Below are positions 1 through 11,171 of a stretch of DNA of 64,000 nucleotides, piece after piece; position 1 is the stretch's first letter; every line of letters starts with the position of its first letter. The notes below the pieces were generated by a model. That model was given only the letters and a program-made list of their open reading frames with translations, did not search any database and was not told where the DNA came from. This DNA is from Fasciola hepatica (lineage: Eukaryota > Platyhelminthes > Trematoda > Plagiorchiida > Fasciolidae): positions 1,543,001 through 1,607,000 of the forward strand of contig CANUEZ040000031.1 in the NCBI GenBank assembly GCA_948099385.1, in the 5' to 3' direction. The translations under genes were made by a program, and so were the position numbers.

Positions 1-270
1 ATCCAATTTGAGAAATTGAACCAAAACTTATGCCATCATTTTTAGTTACCAACTGCGTCCGGTTATCTTCGTTGCGGTATTCTTAGTTTTACTTTGCCTA
101 CGGTTCCCTGCATGATGAAGACCGCCAAATAAAGATACATCATTCCAGTCAGTATGAGTGTCGATCAACGATATTTTATTCGTAGTTTATTTTTTTATAT
201 TATGCAACGGACGGCTTACTTCGTCGCTGGTTGCTTGTGTTTGATCTGCAAAACACAAGGGAAGGAAACC
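1..270 (+). repeat. Inverted repeat, left copy (partner 3,466-3,705)
   Basis: Reading this stretch on the minus strand reproduces 3,466-3,705 with scattered differences. The best-kept part is the outermost 110 bases, including the shared piece ggataaccggacgcagttgg at 3,640. The copy begins at the window edge, so it may extend further left. The two copies enclose about 3.2 kb and could be long terminal inverted repeats of a DNA or foldback element, or simply two inverted copies of a dispersed repeat. No transposase-like frame is seen between them. Confidence 0.7.
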
Positions 271-2880
271 TCAAGGAGCCCAAGGATCATCATGAGTGTC
301 ATCAAAATTCTACACTTATGTCAACAGTACACCAAAGTAGCTACCAACATATGCTAGCTTTATCTAATTTTGTTTTATTATAAAGGTGTGTTATTCCAGG
401 AAAGGATTAGCACATTTTTGTGACAAACCGTATCACTTCTGTAGTGCAAAAACCAAGGTTTATCGTAAAAGAATAAAAAGAGAATACTAAAATGTGATGC
501 AGCAAAATAATTTTATGTGGTTCTCAAACATACAGGATGATCCTGGAACAGTAGCTAATTTCTGAGAACATAAACGAACAACATGGAAATCAGTACGATA
601 AAAGCCTAACAACAACGCCGTTCAGAGATTCTAAACTATTTGGCCGTCCTTTTTTGTTTCCGTGTACACAGGGGATTCCAATATTACATAAAAAATTCAA
701 AAACAATCGGTCATTGCCTTTTGAAGGTGTTTGTGAATATTGCACAACTGCTTGCAAGTAATGTCGGGGACTGATTGTAATAATGCGGCTGACTGTCCTA
801 AAGGTTCCCCCTTTCGTGTACAAAATTCAGGTCATCGGGCCAACATTGCACTTGGAACGTATAGACTGGATTTCCGTTCTTCTTAGAGTGTGCCAGTGAT
901 GCATATCCTTCGCCGTCCTTAGTATTTGAATCCGGGTCTTTTCACTGGGAAGGACTGCTTGGTACCCCTGCGCCATGCCCCTTCTTTCCCGTCTGATCAA
1001 AATCGCTGAGCTTTTCATGTTTATTTGTCGGCTGATATGACTACCGACAAAGCTCAGCGGACTCGAATTGAGGCGCAAACACTGTTCCAATAAATCCAAG
1101 CAAATGCATCCCAGCACCTCAGGACTTCTCTGTGACATGGTGATTCAGATCAACCCGGACGGAAGAGAAATGTTGTAATGGAAGGATTTACATCTTCTAG
1201 ATGAAAATGCCCGTGTTCAAGTCGTACGCGGTTGAGAATATGCAAAAATGTTGCTCTATCAACATATGTTCAACCAAGCAAATAGTTAAGCAATAATGAA
1301 TTACGATAGCTTCCTGTTTGCAACACGGAACCTGTCTCAGGTTTCCCATAAAATGAGCAACATCACCAATATTATTTGCAAACCTTGCAAATGTAGGATT
1401 AGGTTTCCTCTTTTTTGGTAATCAAACGAGAGTGCAAGTATCCTGAAGGCATTCTGTTCCAAAATAACAGTTTCTTTTGATTCTAGCACCATTATGTCAA
1501 GATTTGTTCGGGGTGGAGAAGTGTTAGACCATTAATTCAACACGTTGTCTTTCAGGATCCTTTTCAAAATCTGGCAGTTTGTTTTGTATTACATGAAGGA
1601 ACTGAGGCCCCATTTTTATTCATTGATATCTCATATTGGAACACGTTCATCTGCCAGTTGAGGGAACCTGAGCACAAACGCACGCGAAACGATGCACTTT
1701 TAGACAGACATAGTGTTGGTACAGAGTTTCACAGGTTAGAAACATGACAGATTGAGATACGCAGAGATCATAAAAAAGTGTTATCCTCCGTAAAATGTCG
1801 TTTCTGTTAGGTGTTTCCTAATGGACATACTTAGGGTATAGTTGTGAAGCTGTCATGAGAGACAATAGCACTACGATATCCAATATTCAGCTTAAAGCTT
1901 GCAACGGACAACGGCGGAAACAGTTTACCGCCCTTTTTCAAAACAGCATGGTGAGAAAGACGCATTAGTATTTCTGAGTGTCCGATGAATGAACTGGGAT
2001 CATGTTAAAATTCTGGCAACTACAGTGATTGGAGCCTTACGTCTGATTTGGAGTTGGATTTTTAATACAGTATGGTGCATAACTTCAACTCTGCTACGAT
2101 TTTTCACCAAACTTCAAACGAAGGAACGACGAAATAAATTTGGAATAATGACCTTGCGATTTTAAAATTGTAGTAATTTTTCGTGCCCACACTCTACTAC
2201 ATAATTCTGATATGTCGGCAAATCAAGTGCTCAAGTATGATGATAGTTGGACGGCGGGATAAGAGGGACGCGTTCCTGAGGAGCAGCAACAACCATGAAA
2301 CCGGTTGTGTACTTTTGACGAAATTTCATCTTGCCTTCCATATGCAACATCATACTACTTTTAATGGGAAATCAATCTGTGTCGTTTTAAAACAATTCGT
2401 TACGGAATCCGGAAAAAACTTCATCATCTTTTTGATGAAGCTTATGGTGTACGTTCAGATCATTTGCCTATGGGGCCAAAGTGTACACAACTAACAAAAA
2501 CGTGGGTAATTTCCCGAGGTACACACACTCTAGAGCTCCACCGCTGCTCACCTAGGAGCAAACCAATATATACCGATATAAGATGACAATTACCGAGCCA
2601 TTACAGATAACTGCAGTGCGAAAGCACAAAGGGTCACAAGAATGCTCATAAGCAATAAGGTTTGGAATTTCATGCAGCTGGATATCCAGAATCCGAACGT
2701 TGTCAATGTTTTTGACATATAAAATGAAAATTTAGATTCTGGATGCCCCAGCGCAAAACTACAAACCTGCATGGATGAGCGGCTTTGGTGCTTTGTGTGC
2801 ACCAATGTGTACCAATGTTCACGAACTTGCTTTTCCTTGTGAGTATTGATAAATGGAAGTGTTCAAGTACGTTTTTGCAA
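271..2880. other. No supportable gene
   Basis: Only short frames without recognisable motifs occur here, the longest about 103 codons at 827-1,138 (minus) and 2,183-2,494 (plus). I saw no convincing splice-bounded exon, RNA gene or tandem repeat. The stretch is the interior of the inverted repeat pair that bounds 1-3,705. Confidence 0.4.
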
Positions 2881-3020
2881 GCTATCGCTCCATGGGAACA
2901 GTTACTCTATTTTTAATGACAAATTATCGTATTGGAATGGTCACAACAACTATCAAATAGCAAAATGAGTACCAACTTATCTCTACACGATGTTAATTTA
3001 TCTGACAACGCAATAGTTAC

Positions 3021-3095
3021 CTGAACCGAAATTGAGAACTGCGGCCAAGCACAAGGCATCTGTCCATTTCAGCTTTCATCCCAGGTGCTTTATGC
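3021..3095 (-). pseudogene. Exon-like piece with consensus splice donor, duplicated near 10.3 kb
   Basis: On the minus strand a frame reading C-L-V-L-G-R-S-S-Q-F-R-F-R runs into the donor CAG|GTAACT at 3,021/3,020. The same piece lies on the plus strand near 10,310-10,360 (C-L-G-L-G-R-S-S-Q-F-R-F-R), but there the donor is lost (CAG followed by AATATT). Homology continues into the flanking non-coding bases, at least 2,885-3,090 against 10,300-10,505, so this is a genomic duplication and not a retrocopy. The protein family is not recognised. Confidence 0.4.
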
Positions 3096-3465
3096 TGGTA
3101 AAAATTAATCACAAAAATTACACCGTCCACTATACTGAAGCATTTCAGAACTGAGTAATTTCTACGGGCAAAACTCTAATGGACGCAACAGAAAACCAAG
3201 ACTTTCACCTTGATCATAACAACTTCCCAACTAATAACCAAACAGTTGACCTTCAACGCAGGACACGAATAAAACCGGCAGCTTTTAACGAATTTGAAGG
3301 CCTTCCAGAAAACTACTGTCTCGTCGAAAACACTCAGTAAATTATTAGAGGAGAATATTGGTGACAAACAGATATAAACATCCTCCGTTCTGGTTGGATT
3401 TGATCTAAAAATTACAATACAAATACCATTTTACAAAAGCACGTATATCCCTTCACGGGAAATTA

Positions 3466-3705
3466 TTTGAACACAAGCAAACACTGACGAAGTACGCAGT
3501 CCGTTGCATAATGGAAAATGAACAGCAAACAGAATATCGTGGATCCACACTCATCCTGGTTCGAAGGATGAATCGTTATTAGGCGGTTTTAACTACACAG
3601 GGAACCGTAGACTAAGTACAACTAAGAATGCCGCAGCGAGGATAACCGGACGCAGTTGGTAACTAAAAATGATGGAATAATGTTCGGTTCATTTTCGCAA
3701 GGAAC
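3466..3705 (-). repeat. Inverted repeat, right copy (partner 1-270)
   Basis: This is the reverse-complement counterpart of 1-270, ending at about 3,705, where the partner reaches the window edge. It shares the blocks cagggaaccgtag and ggtaactaaaaatgatgg with that partner. Beyond 3,705 I cannot test whether homology continues, because the left partner is outside the window. Confidence 0.7.
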
Positions 3706-4492
3706 GTTAGTTTAAATGGACAAATTAGAGTACACAGAAGCTGAATGGCCTTGCGACTTCCCAACAACAATTAATTATTTCCCGACTGTCTTCCTCAACA
3801 GGAATCAATATCCAACAGCCCACATAAAATGGTAATAGACGATAAAGGTTTACTATCTCCACGTTACCAAATTGAATGAAAAGCACATCATATCAAAACT
3901 GTGAGCAAACAGCCTTCTTGTAATTCACACGCGTCCACCATACCTTGCACGAGTGCATGCTTGTACACATTAGACTTGGTCTGTTCACACTGATCCTTCA
4001 CGAAAAAGTGTATACTCACCCAATGTTGTAAGTCAATAGGTGGTCTGTATAAGGTGGAAGAACTTATGGGAAATAAAGTTAAGATACTTTTAAAGAAAAT
4101 GACAACGGACAGAAAGTGCTGTTATTTAGGTTAAGTGACCGGGACTGATGACGGATATTTCCAAGCAAAATGGTTTAAAGTTCATTTACTGGCCATTTGA
4201 TCACCACTGTGTTTTTCTGTATGACACATTGTTTCATATTTCCTGGGGAAACCACATTTTAGAATCGGGAGAGGACATAAGTCGCGGATGAAGGCATTTC
4301 TTCTACTGTTGTCAACCGCGGACTTAAAAGATGTCAGTATATATACATAGTACAGTAAGGGGGTGAGAGCAACAGTGAAGTAGGCCCCATAGCAAGTTCT
4401 TGCAGTAGTACTCTGGGAAGAGTGAAGTCTGTCAAGTTAATGCAAAGGTAAACAAGCAGTTGAGTCATTCGTTTTTGTGCATAAAGTGCTGG

Positions 4493-5625
4493 CTAATGCA
4501 TCATTATTATAGTAGCTTCACTGAACGCTAATGGTTTGAGTGTTGGATTGCGCAACAATGTTTTGAAAACCTGGGTCGGGTCAAATTTGTAACCTGATGC
4601 AATCAAGTGTCTTGAAGTCGAAGAAGCTGGTGGCTTCATGTCATTGTGCATTGCCTAAGTAGGATGTGTCATCGCGTTTGGCAGCCATTTGGGTATGTGC
4701 TCTGACACTCGCTGAGTCAAGCAACGATCCGTCCTGCCGATTTATACACCAAAGCAACTGCAAGTGAACTGATAAACAATATGTGAGAAATTGGGATCAG
4801 CAAAGCTAATTGAGTGGTTTGAAATCACAACCTTTCGGTCGTCTGTAAGCCTTGGAGCTGACTTAAGATAACAATTTGTTTGATCCAACAAATGATCATT
4901 TACAAGTGCAAAGTGACAAATACTTCCTTCTTTTTGACGTTCATTGTTTTATCACGCACCAGTCTCGGCTTCTGATTTTGTCCGATAAAGTTTTTCGGAT
5001 TACCGTTGGCCAGCAGCGTTCTCTTTATAAACTCCTCTTCCTTTTGTATTTATCTTCTGTATTGATTTTCTGGGCTCTATGGAAGAGCGTTTTGACCAAT
5101 CCACTTTTGTAAGCTACTAAAGCAAAGCCAGAGAATTGTAGGTAACGTCCGCCCCACGTTGCTTTTCAATGGATTCTGCGCTGTAGAGTCCAATCCTGAC
5201 GCCTGGATAATGAAATATCTAGAAAGGGCAAACTGTGTTCGCCTTCTACTTCATGAAATGCACTGCGGTTTGGATGAATAGAGCCATGAAAGTTGACAAA
5301 ATGGATACAAATTTCTTCAGTCGTGAAAATATCAACCACGTATCGTCTACAAAATAGAAACTGGGAAATATAATCACAGAGCTGTTTTTGGATCATGCCT
5401 AAAAATACATCTGTCAAGTTTTGGCCCAGAGGGATTCCCATGACCACAGAGTCAGTTTGTTTGTGATCCTTACCTTCGAAATGGAACCGAATGTTCTCTG
5501 CTCTTAGAATTTTCAGTTCTTCAAGGTATTCAACAGGAACAGGCAAACAAAAGTTGGGGGAAGAAATAAAATCACATAGATAATCTGGAGTTTCACGAAG
5601 AGTTACCTTTGTTTACTTGTTATAA
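4493..5625 (-). pseudogene. Penelope-like element, RT plus GIY-YIG endonuclease, broken (copy 1)
   Basis: On the minus strand, 5,546-5,166 gives 126 open codons with reverse-transcriptase blocks: Q-T-D-S-V-V-M-G-I-P-L-G, then R-R-Y-V-V-D-I-F (catalytic Y-x-D-D altered to Y-V-V-D), then L-P-F-L-D. The RT frame can be followed upstream to about 5,620. After a TGA at 5,168-5,166 the thumb/linker region follows. At 4,790-4,493 comes a GIY-YIG-type domain with V-Y-Q-F-T-C, I-G-R-T, E-H-I-P-K-W-L and R-H-L. RT followed by GIY-YIG defines Penelope-like elements. Its YIG tyrosine codon is now TAA and another TAG follows, so the endonuclease is dead. The element is also 5'-incomplete. I am sure of the family; the clade is not assigned. 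Confidence 0.85.
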
Positions 5626-5867
5626 CTGACAATGTCCTACCATTGCATTATTTACCTTGATAGCTTTCTTTTCCGGTTTATAATATAACTCTTGTTGTGA
5701 CTCCTGCTTCTCTTCTATGAGCTCAAGCAATTGTAGATTGTTTGTAGAAACGCCTTTGGTACACTAAGGCCTTTACGTAGATTACATAGATAATGTGTCA
5801 AACGCTGTGTGGGAAACGGTCTTCTAACATACGACTCCAGTGTACGTTACCAATGAACTGTTGAGAG

Positions 5868-5945
5868 CCGTCTTAGAGGATCTGCATTTTGGCGTTTGGA
5901 CTTGCAGTCGCTAACCCGGGTTCGATTCCTACTGGCGGGTTAGTG
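5868..5945 (+). other. tRNA-like relic (class II, Leu/Ser-like), copy 1
   Basis: The stretch contains a good B-box core (gggttcgattcct at 5,918) and an upstream anticodon-arm-like segment (ggcgtttggacttgcagtc), as in Leu or Ser tRNAs. The T stem pairs only partly and the acceptor stem does not close, so this is not a functional tRNA gene. It may be the head of a tRNA-derived SINE or a promoter relic upstream of the Penelope-like element, which lies on the other strand. Confidence 0.35.
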
Positions 5946-6897
5946 GATTTGCACTGCTGATGAATTCAAAAAAGTATGAACGAACTGAACAAAGCTTTAG
6001 TGGTTTTCTACTGTTTGTTTGAGTATTCACATTGAATCACAATGAGCAGAGTCGTTATCAAAGCACTTCTTGATTTCTTCAGATCTTTCTGTTATTTGCC
6101 GAATCTTGATTATGTTCAAATATTCATGGTCACTAATCTCGACCTAACTCCTTAACTTAAACAATTATTTTTATTCAGTCGCTTTCTCCCATACTCTTCA
6201 TTGATACCATTTTCAGTGCTTCACGTATAATCATGAAACACTTCGTCCCTCCTGTGAACTAGTCTTCGACCCGCCTGTTTGGCCTTGAATTCCTAATTGA
6301 CCAGCGTCAGTGCCCACCGATAATGACACATAAAGTTGAGTGTTTGCACCCGCTTGTACTAAAGGAACTAAATACCGGTGTCAGACACTCCATCGCGCGA
6401 TGAAGCAGTCACGAAAGGCACACCAAAATGGATTGAATCAATTTGAATCCAATTCGATAGCTCTTTGGTTCATAGGACAACCGAATATTTTGGTAACAAC
6501 AGGTCTATTCTAGAGCAATATAATGGAGATCCAATGTATTGAAACGGAGCACATAAAGGGTATTTCCATAGCAAAAAGTTTTAAAGTTCATTTACTGGCC
6601 ATTTGATCACCACTGTGTTTTTCTGTATGACACATTGTTTCATATTTCCTGGGGAAACCACATTTTAGAATAGGGAGAGGACAAAGTCGCGAATGAAGGC
6701 ATTTCTTCTACTGTTGTCAACCGCGGACTTAAAAGATGTCAGTATATATACATAGTACAGTAAGGGGGTGAGAGCAACAGTGAAGTAGGCCCCATAGCAA
6801 GTTCTTGCAGTAGTACTCTGGGAAGAGTGAAGTCTGTCAAGTTAATGCAAAGGTAAACAAGCAGTTGAGTCATTCGTTTTTGTGCATAAAGTGCTGG

Positions 6898-8025
6898 CTA
6901 ATGCATCATTATTATAGTAGCTTCACTGAACGCTAATGGTTTGAGTGTTGGATTGCGCAACAATGTTTTGAAAACCTGGGTCGGGTCAAATTTGTAACCT
7001 GATGCAATCAAGTGTCTTGAAGTCGAAGAAGCTGGTGGCTTCATGTCATTGTGCATTGCCTAAGTAGGATGTGTCATCGCGTTTGGCAGCCATTTGGGTA
7101 TGTGCTCTGACACTCGCTGAGTCAAGCAACGATCCGTCCTGCCGATTTATACACCAAAGCAACTGCAAGTGAACTGATAAACAATATGTGAGAAATTGGG
7201 ATCAGCAAAGCTAATTGAGTGGTTTGAAATCACAACCTTTCGGTCGTCTGTAAGCCTTGGAGCTGACTTAAGATAACAATTTGTTTGATCCAACAAATGA
7301 TCATTTACAAGTGCAAAGTGACAAATACTTCCTTCTTTTTGACGTTCATTGTTTTATCACGCACCAGTCTCGGCTTCTGATTTTGTCCGATAAAGTTTTT
7401 CGGATTACCGTTGGCCAGCAGCGTTCTCTTTATAAACTCCTCTTCCTTTTGTATTTATCTTCTGTATTGATTTTCTGGGCTCTATGGAAGAGCGTTTTGA
7501 CCAATCCACTTTTGTAAGCTACTAAAGCAAAGCCAGAGAATTGTAGGTAACGTCCGCCCCACGTTGCTTTTCAATGGATTCTGCGCTGTAGAGTCCAATC
7601 CTGACGCCTGGATAATGAAATATCTAGAAAGGGCAAACTGTGTTCGCCTTCTACTTCATGAAATGCACTGCGGTTTGGATGAATAGAGCCATGAAAGTTG
7701 ACAAAATGGATACAAATTTCTTCAGTCGTGAAAATATCAACCACGTATCGTCTACAAAATAGAAACTGGGAAATATAATCACAGAGCTGTTTTTGGATCA
7801 TGCCTAAAAATACATCTGTCAAGTTTTGGCCCAGAGGGATTCCCATGACCACAGAGTCAGTTTGTTTGTGATCCTTACCTTCGAAATGGAACCGAATGTT
7901 CTCTGCTCTTAGAATTTTCAGTTCTTCAAGGTATTCAACAGGAACAGGCAAACAAAAGTTGGGGGAAGAAATAAAATCACATAGATAATCTGGAGTTTCA
8001 CGAAGAGTTACCTTTGTTTACTTGT
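6898..8025 (-). pseudogene. Penelope-like element, RT plus GIY-YIG endonuclease, broken (copy 2)
   Basis: This is the tandem copy of the element at 4,493-5,625, displaced by 2,405 bases. The RT frame at 7,951-7,571 has the same 126 codons and the same altered catalytic motif, and the endonuclease carries the same two stops. The disabling changes therefore predate the tandem duplication, and neither copy can be the source of recent mobility. Confidence 0.85.
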
Positions 8026-8272
8026 TATAACTGACAATGTCCTACCATTGCATTATTTACCTTGATAGCTTTCTTTTCCGGTTTATAATATAACTCTTGT
8101 TGTGACTCCTGCTTCTCTTCTATGAGCTCAAGCAATTGTAGATTGTTTGTAGAAACGCCTTTGGTACACTAAGGCCTTTACGTAGATTACATAGATAATG
8201 TGTCAAACGCTGTGTGGGAAACGGTCTTCTAACATACGACTCCAGTGTACGTTACCAATGAACTGTTGAGAG

Positions 8273-8350
8273 CCGTCTTAGAGGATCTGCATTTTGGCGT
8301 TTGGACTTGCAGTCGCTAACCCGGGTTCGATTCCTACTGGCGGGTTAGTG
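8273..8350 (+). other. tRNA-like relic, copy 2
   Basis: This is the tandem copy of the tRNA-like relic at 5,868-5,945, with an identical B-box core at 8,323. The same caveats apply: a box-B match with poor stem pairing, so a relic and not a gene. Confidence 0.35.
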
Positions 8351-8985
8351 GATTTGCACTGCTGATGAATTCAAAAAAGTATGAACGAACTGAACAAAGC
8401 TTTAGTGGTTTTCTACTGTTTGTTTGAGTATTCACATTGAATCACAATGAGCAGAGTCGTTATCAAAGCACTTCTTGATTTCTTCAGATCTTTCTGTTAT
8501 TTGCCGAATCTTGATTATGTTCAAATATTCATGGTCACTAATCTCGACCTAACTCCTTAACTTAAACAATTATTTTTATTCAGTCGCTTTCTCCCATACT
8601 CTTCATTGATACCATTTTCAGTGCTTCACGTATAATCATGAAACACTTCGTCCCTCCTGTGAACTAGTCTTCGACCCGCCTGTTTGGCCTTGAATTCCTA
8701 ATTGACCAGCGTCAGTGCCCACCGATAATGACACATAAAGTTGAGTGTTTGCACCCGCTTGTACTAAAGGAACTAAATACCGGTGTCAGACACTCCATCG
8801 CGCGATGAAGCAGTCACGAAAGGCACACCAAAATGGATTGAATCAATTTGAATCCAATTCGATAGCTCTTTGGTTCATAGGACAACCGAATATTTTGGTA
8901 ACAACAGGTCTATTCTAGAGCAATATAATGGAGATCCAATGTATTGAAACGGAGCACATAAAGGGTATTTCCATAGCAAAAAGGT

Positions 8986-10190
8986 TTTATACAGCTTTTA
9001 TTGTATTTATGGCATGTGACAACTGTTATTCACTTGCATACGCCTAATTGACGAACATGGTCTGTGGTGAAATAATGGAATATTTCAAACGAACATATTG
9101 TGCAAAGTCGAACGATTGGAGCATTTACAGGTTGATTATAACCTTTGAGAAATCATGCGGACTTCTGTGGCATTGTGCGGCATTGATTTCAGAACGGCTC
9201 GGTTCTTTTGTCATAACCTTTGTTCACTTAGTAACAGCACAAAAATGTTCGCGTTTCGGGAATAAAACAAATTAAGTGTATAGTCAACAGAAACTTGAAG
9301 CCCCAGAGGAGAAGCAAACGTGGAACTGGTGTGCTTTTAGGAGCATGATACGCGTATTATCAAGTGCACATCCATTCCTCAGTTGTACGCTCCTTTGATT
9401 GCCGAAGACCCAGGCACTTCATTTTTTTACAATGGGTTCCTAGTAACTCTTCATTAAACGGCATCAGGAATATCTTTTCAGTGTCAGAGAAAAGAGTGAC
9501 CGCACTTTAACTGATTTGCTTGTTTGAGGTGAAACTGCGACAAATTTTGATGCATGCTATACCAAGTACATTAGTCAACAACGTAATGAGCTCTGTGAAG
9601 AAAGCTCAGGATAGATCATCAAGGATGATTGCAGAACAACAGAAAACTAACTGAGCCTGAGGCATTGTGGTACAAATTAGCTTGCGAATGAACACCTATA
9701 ATTCTAAATGTGGTTCATATTCTCTAGTGAATTTACAGAAGTTTTGTATACTGAACAGAACATTTTACATACACAAGCAAATATCTGTACTTTTTAGCCT
9801 TTTTTCATCATTTCTACTTTGTTTGTATAATTGCACAACAAGGAAAGTGACTGCTATACTGACCCTGAAAAACAATTGCTTTCGCAGTAAAACAAAACGG
9901 GATATATTGCAAAATGTTGCAAGGAAAATACTTAAATTTCATTCCATCATTTGGGAACTAGATTTAGTCAAGGCTCAAACTGGCCGTGACCAAAGGAGAA
10001 CTACATTTCAAGCCACTAACCTTAGGCAAATAACTAATCAGTTCAGCCGACACTTTGGATAATTCTCACACGTATTTTACGGTCATCAAAGAACGGACCT
10101 ATTATGAGAATCTCAGTCCACCTTTTCCCCAGCATACTAATCTTCTCATGGCAAAACTTAGAACTGACAGTGGACTGTTCCTGATTGTGG
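8986..10190. other. No firm gene; one 131-codon frame
   Basis: A plus-strand frame at 9,667-10,062 is open for 131 codons but shows no motif I recognise. It could be chance in AT-rich DNA, or part of the exon chain that becomes visible from 10.2 kb onward. The rest holds nothing I can support. Confidence 0.25.
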
Positions 10191-10515
10191 TATGGATTGC
10201 TGAATGGATAAAAAGCATTCAAAAAGTGTGCAATTATAGCCGCAACGATTTCACAGCAATCTTGGAAGAGCTGATAGAATGTTTTCAGTAACAGAGCAAA
10301 TTTGGAGCTGAAATGGGCATATGCCTTGGGCTAGGCCGCAGCTCTCAATTTCGGTTCAGAATATTATTACATTGTTAGATAATTTAACCTCATGTAGAGC
10401 TAATTTGCTATTTGTTTCGATTTTTGACAATTGTTGTGACCATTCGACTACGGGAATTAGTTGCTAAAGAGAGGGTAACTGTTCCTAAAACAGTGGTTCA
10501 TCAGGTCCACCCAGA
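10191..10515 (+). pseudogene. Exon-like pieces, relative of 2.9-3.1 kb
   Basis: The plus strand carries a frame with W-I-A-E-W-I-K-S-I-Q-K near 10,195, an in-frame TAA, then C-L-G-L-G-R-S-S-Q-F-R-F-R near 10,320. The segment 10,300-10,505 is the inverted copy of 2,885-3,090. Farther on, a frame reading V-H-P-D-V-F-G-L-L near 10,508 meets a possible donor (CTC|GTGAGT at about 10,532). The stop and the lost donor after the first piece argue for decay. The family is not recognised. Confidence 0.35.
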
Positions 10516-10705
10516 CGTATTCGGCCTCCTCGTGAGTAGTTCTAATTTTATATGTGAACTTGGTTAGATACAGCTGAAGGCTTCCAGTAGTCAGTTAAAA
10601 TATTGCTGCAAGTAGACAATCCGAAAAATCTAGTATTTTTATTTATTTGAACGATATACTCGAAACTAGCTGGTTTCAGATATGTTAGCTGGTTATCTTT
10701 GCCAG

Positions 10706-10769
10706 TGACTATTTGGAAAGCCATGAAAGGGTCAAGAAGTGACTCCATATCTCAATGGTATCGCACACA
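10706..10769 (+). CDS. Small splice-bounded exon (partial gene, unknown)
   Basis: A 64-base piece lies between the pyrimidine-rich acceptor ggttatctttgccag and a perfect donor CACACA|GTAAGT. It starts and ends in phase 2 and encodes T-I-W-K-A-M-K-G-S-R-S-D around its middle. The next acceptor (tttgtcttttcag|A at 10,947/10,948) restores the frame (CA + A = CAA), giving 14 more codons up to a TGA at 10,991. The 178-base intron is a typical small animal intron. The protein is not identified, and transcript evidence is lacking. Confidence 0.4.
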
Positions 10770-11017
10770 GTAAGTCCTCTTATCAAAACACCCTAATCAT
10801 TCTTTCGTTGCCTCACATGTCGAAAATATCAATTGACCATAACACGCGGTATAGAATTTTAAGGTTCTGTGAGCTATCTAAACGACTGAGTAGAGATGTG
10901 CAAACGAGGCGCACAATTGAAGCGGTGAATCTGATTTGTCTTTTCAGAAACGCAATAACAGTCCAGATTTTGGCACTGAATAAAAACTTCTGAATTGTTC
11001 AGTATTTATCTTTCCAG

Positions 11018-11171
11018 ACATTCGTATGATGCTACTAATGTCTGGCTCTTTTGGCTCTACCCTCCTGGCTATGTGTCATTATTCAAGCCAATGTACAGGC
11101 ATATTGGTCTAATGATCCTTGTGCCATATATGCTTATAACTTTATTCATATCATTCACATATGTATCATGA
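11018..11171 (+). CDS. Exon-like membrane segment (unknown)
   Basis: After the acceptor agtatttatctttccag the plus strand is open for about 50 codons: W-L-F-W-L-Y-P-P-G-Y followed by a hydrophobic stretch (G-L-M-I-L-V-P-Y-M-L-I-T-L-F-I), then a possible donor ACATAT|GTATCA or a TGA at 11,169. A second frame across the same bases is also open and small-residue rich, so the reading frame is not certain. Its position 250 bases after the preceding exon makes one membrane-protein gene plausible. Confidence 0.3.

Larger units (their letters stand above)
4154..6559 (+). repeat. 2.4-kb tandem duplication, unit 1
   Basis: Unit 1 repeats at 6,560-8,965 with an offset of 2,406 bases, falling to 2,405 after a one-base deletion near 6,677. 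The two units are almost identical. The unit boundary lies at a short motif close to gtatttccatagcaaaa, which is also left as a stub at 8,965-8,985. The unit contains a minus-strand Penelope-like element, a tRNA-like relic and about 0.6 kb of flank. The high identity means the duplication is recent relative to the decay of the element. Confidence 0.9.
6560..8965 (+). repeat. 2.4-kb tandem duplication, unit 2
   Basis: This is the second unit of the tandem pair, with the same content and order as 4,154-6,559. Differences are single bases, for example the loss of one t in the run after gagaggaca near 6,675. Unit 2 ends in a short remnant of the unit start at 8,965-8,985, as expected for unequal exchange or replication slippage. 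Confidence 0.9.

Noticed and set aside
5868..5945. Functional tRNA gene
   Set aside because: Acceptor stem does not pair and the T stem pairs at three positions only; reported as a relic instead.
5959..5995. Hammerhead-ribozyme-like string: CTGATGA followed 14 bases later by GAAC-GAAC next to the Penelope-like element
   Set aside because: Penelope-like elements can carry hammerheads, but here the motif is on the opposite strand to the RT, the conserved GAAA is GAAC, stem II pairs over only three bases, and no matching cleavage stem is evident.
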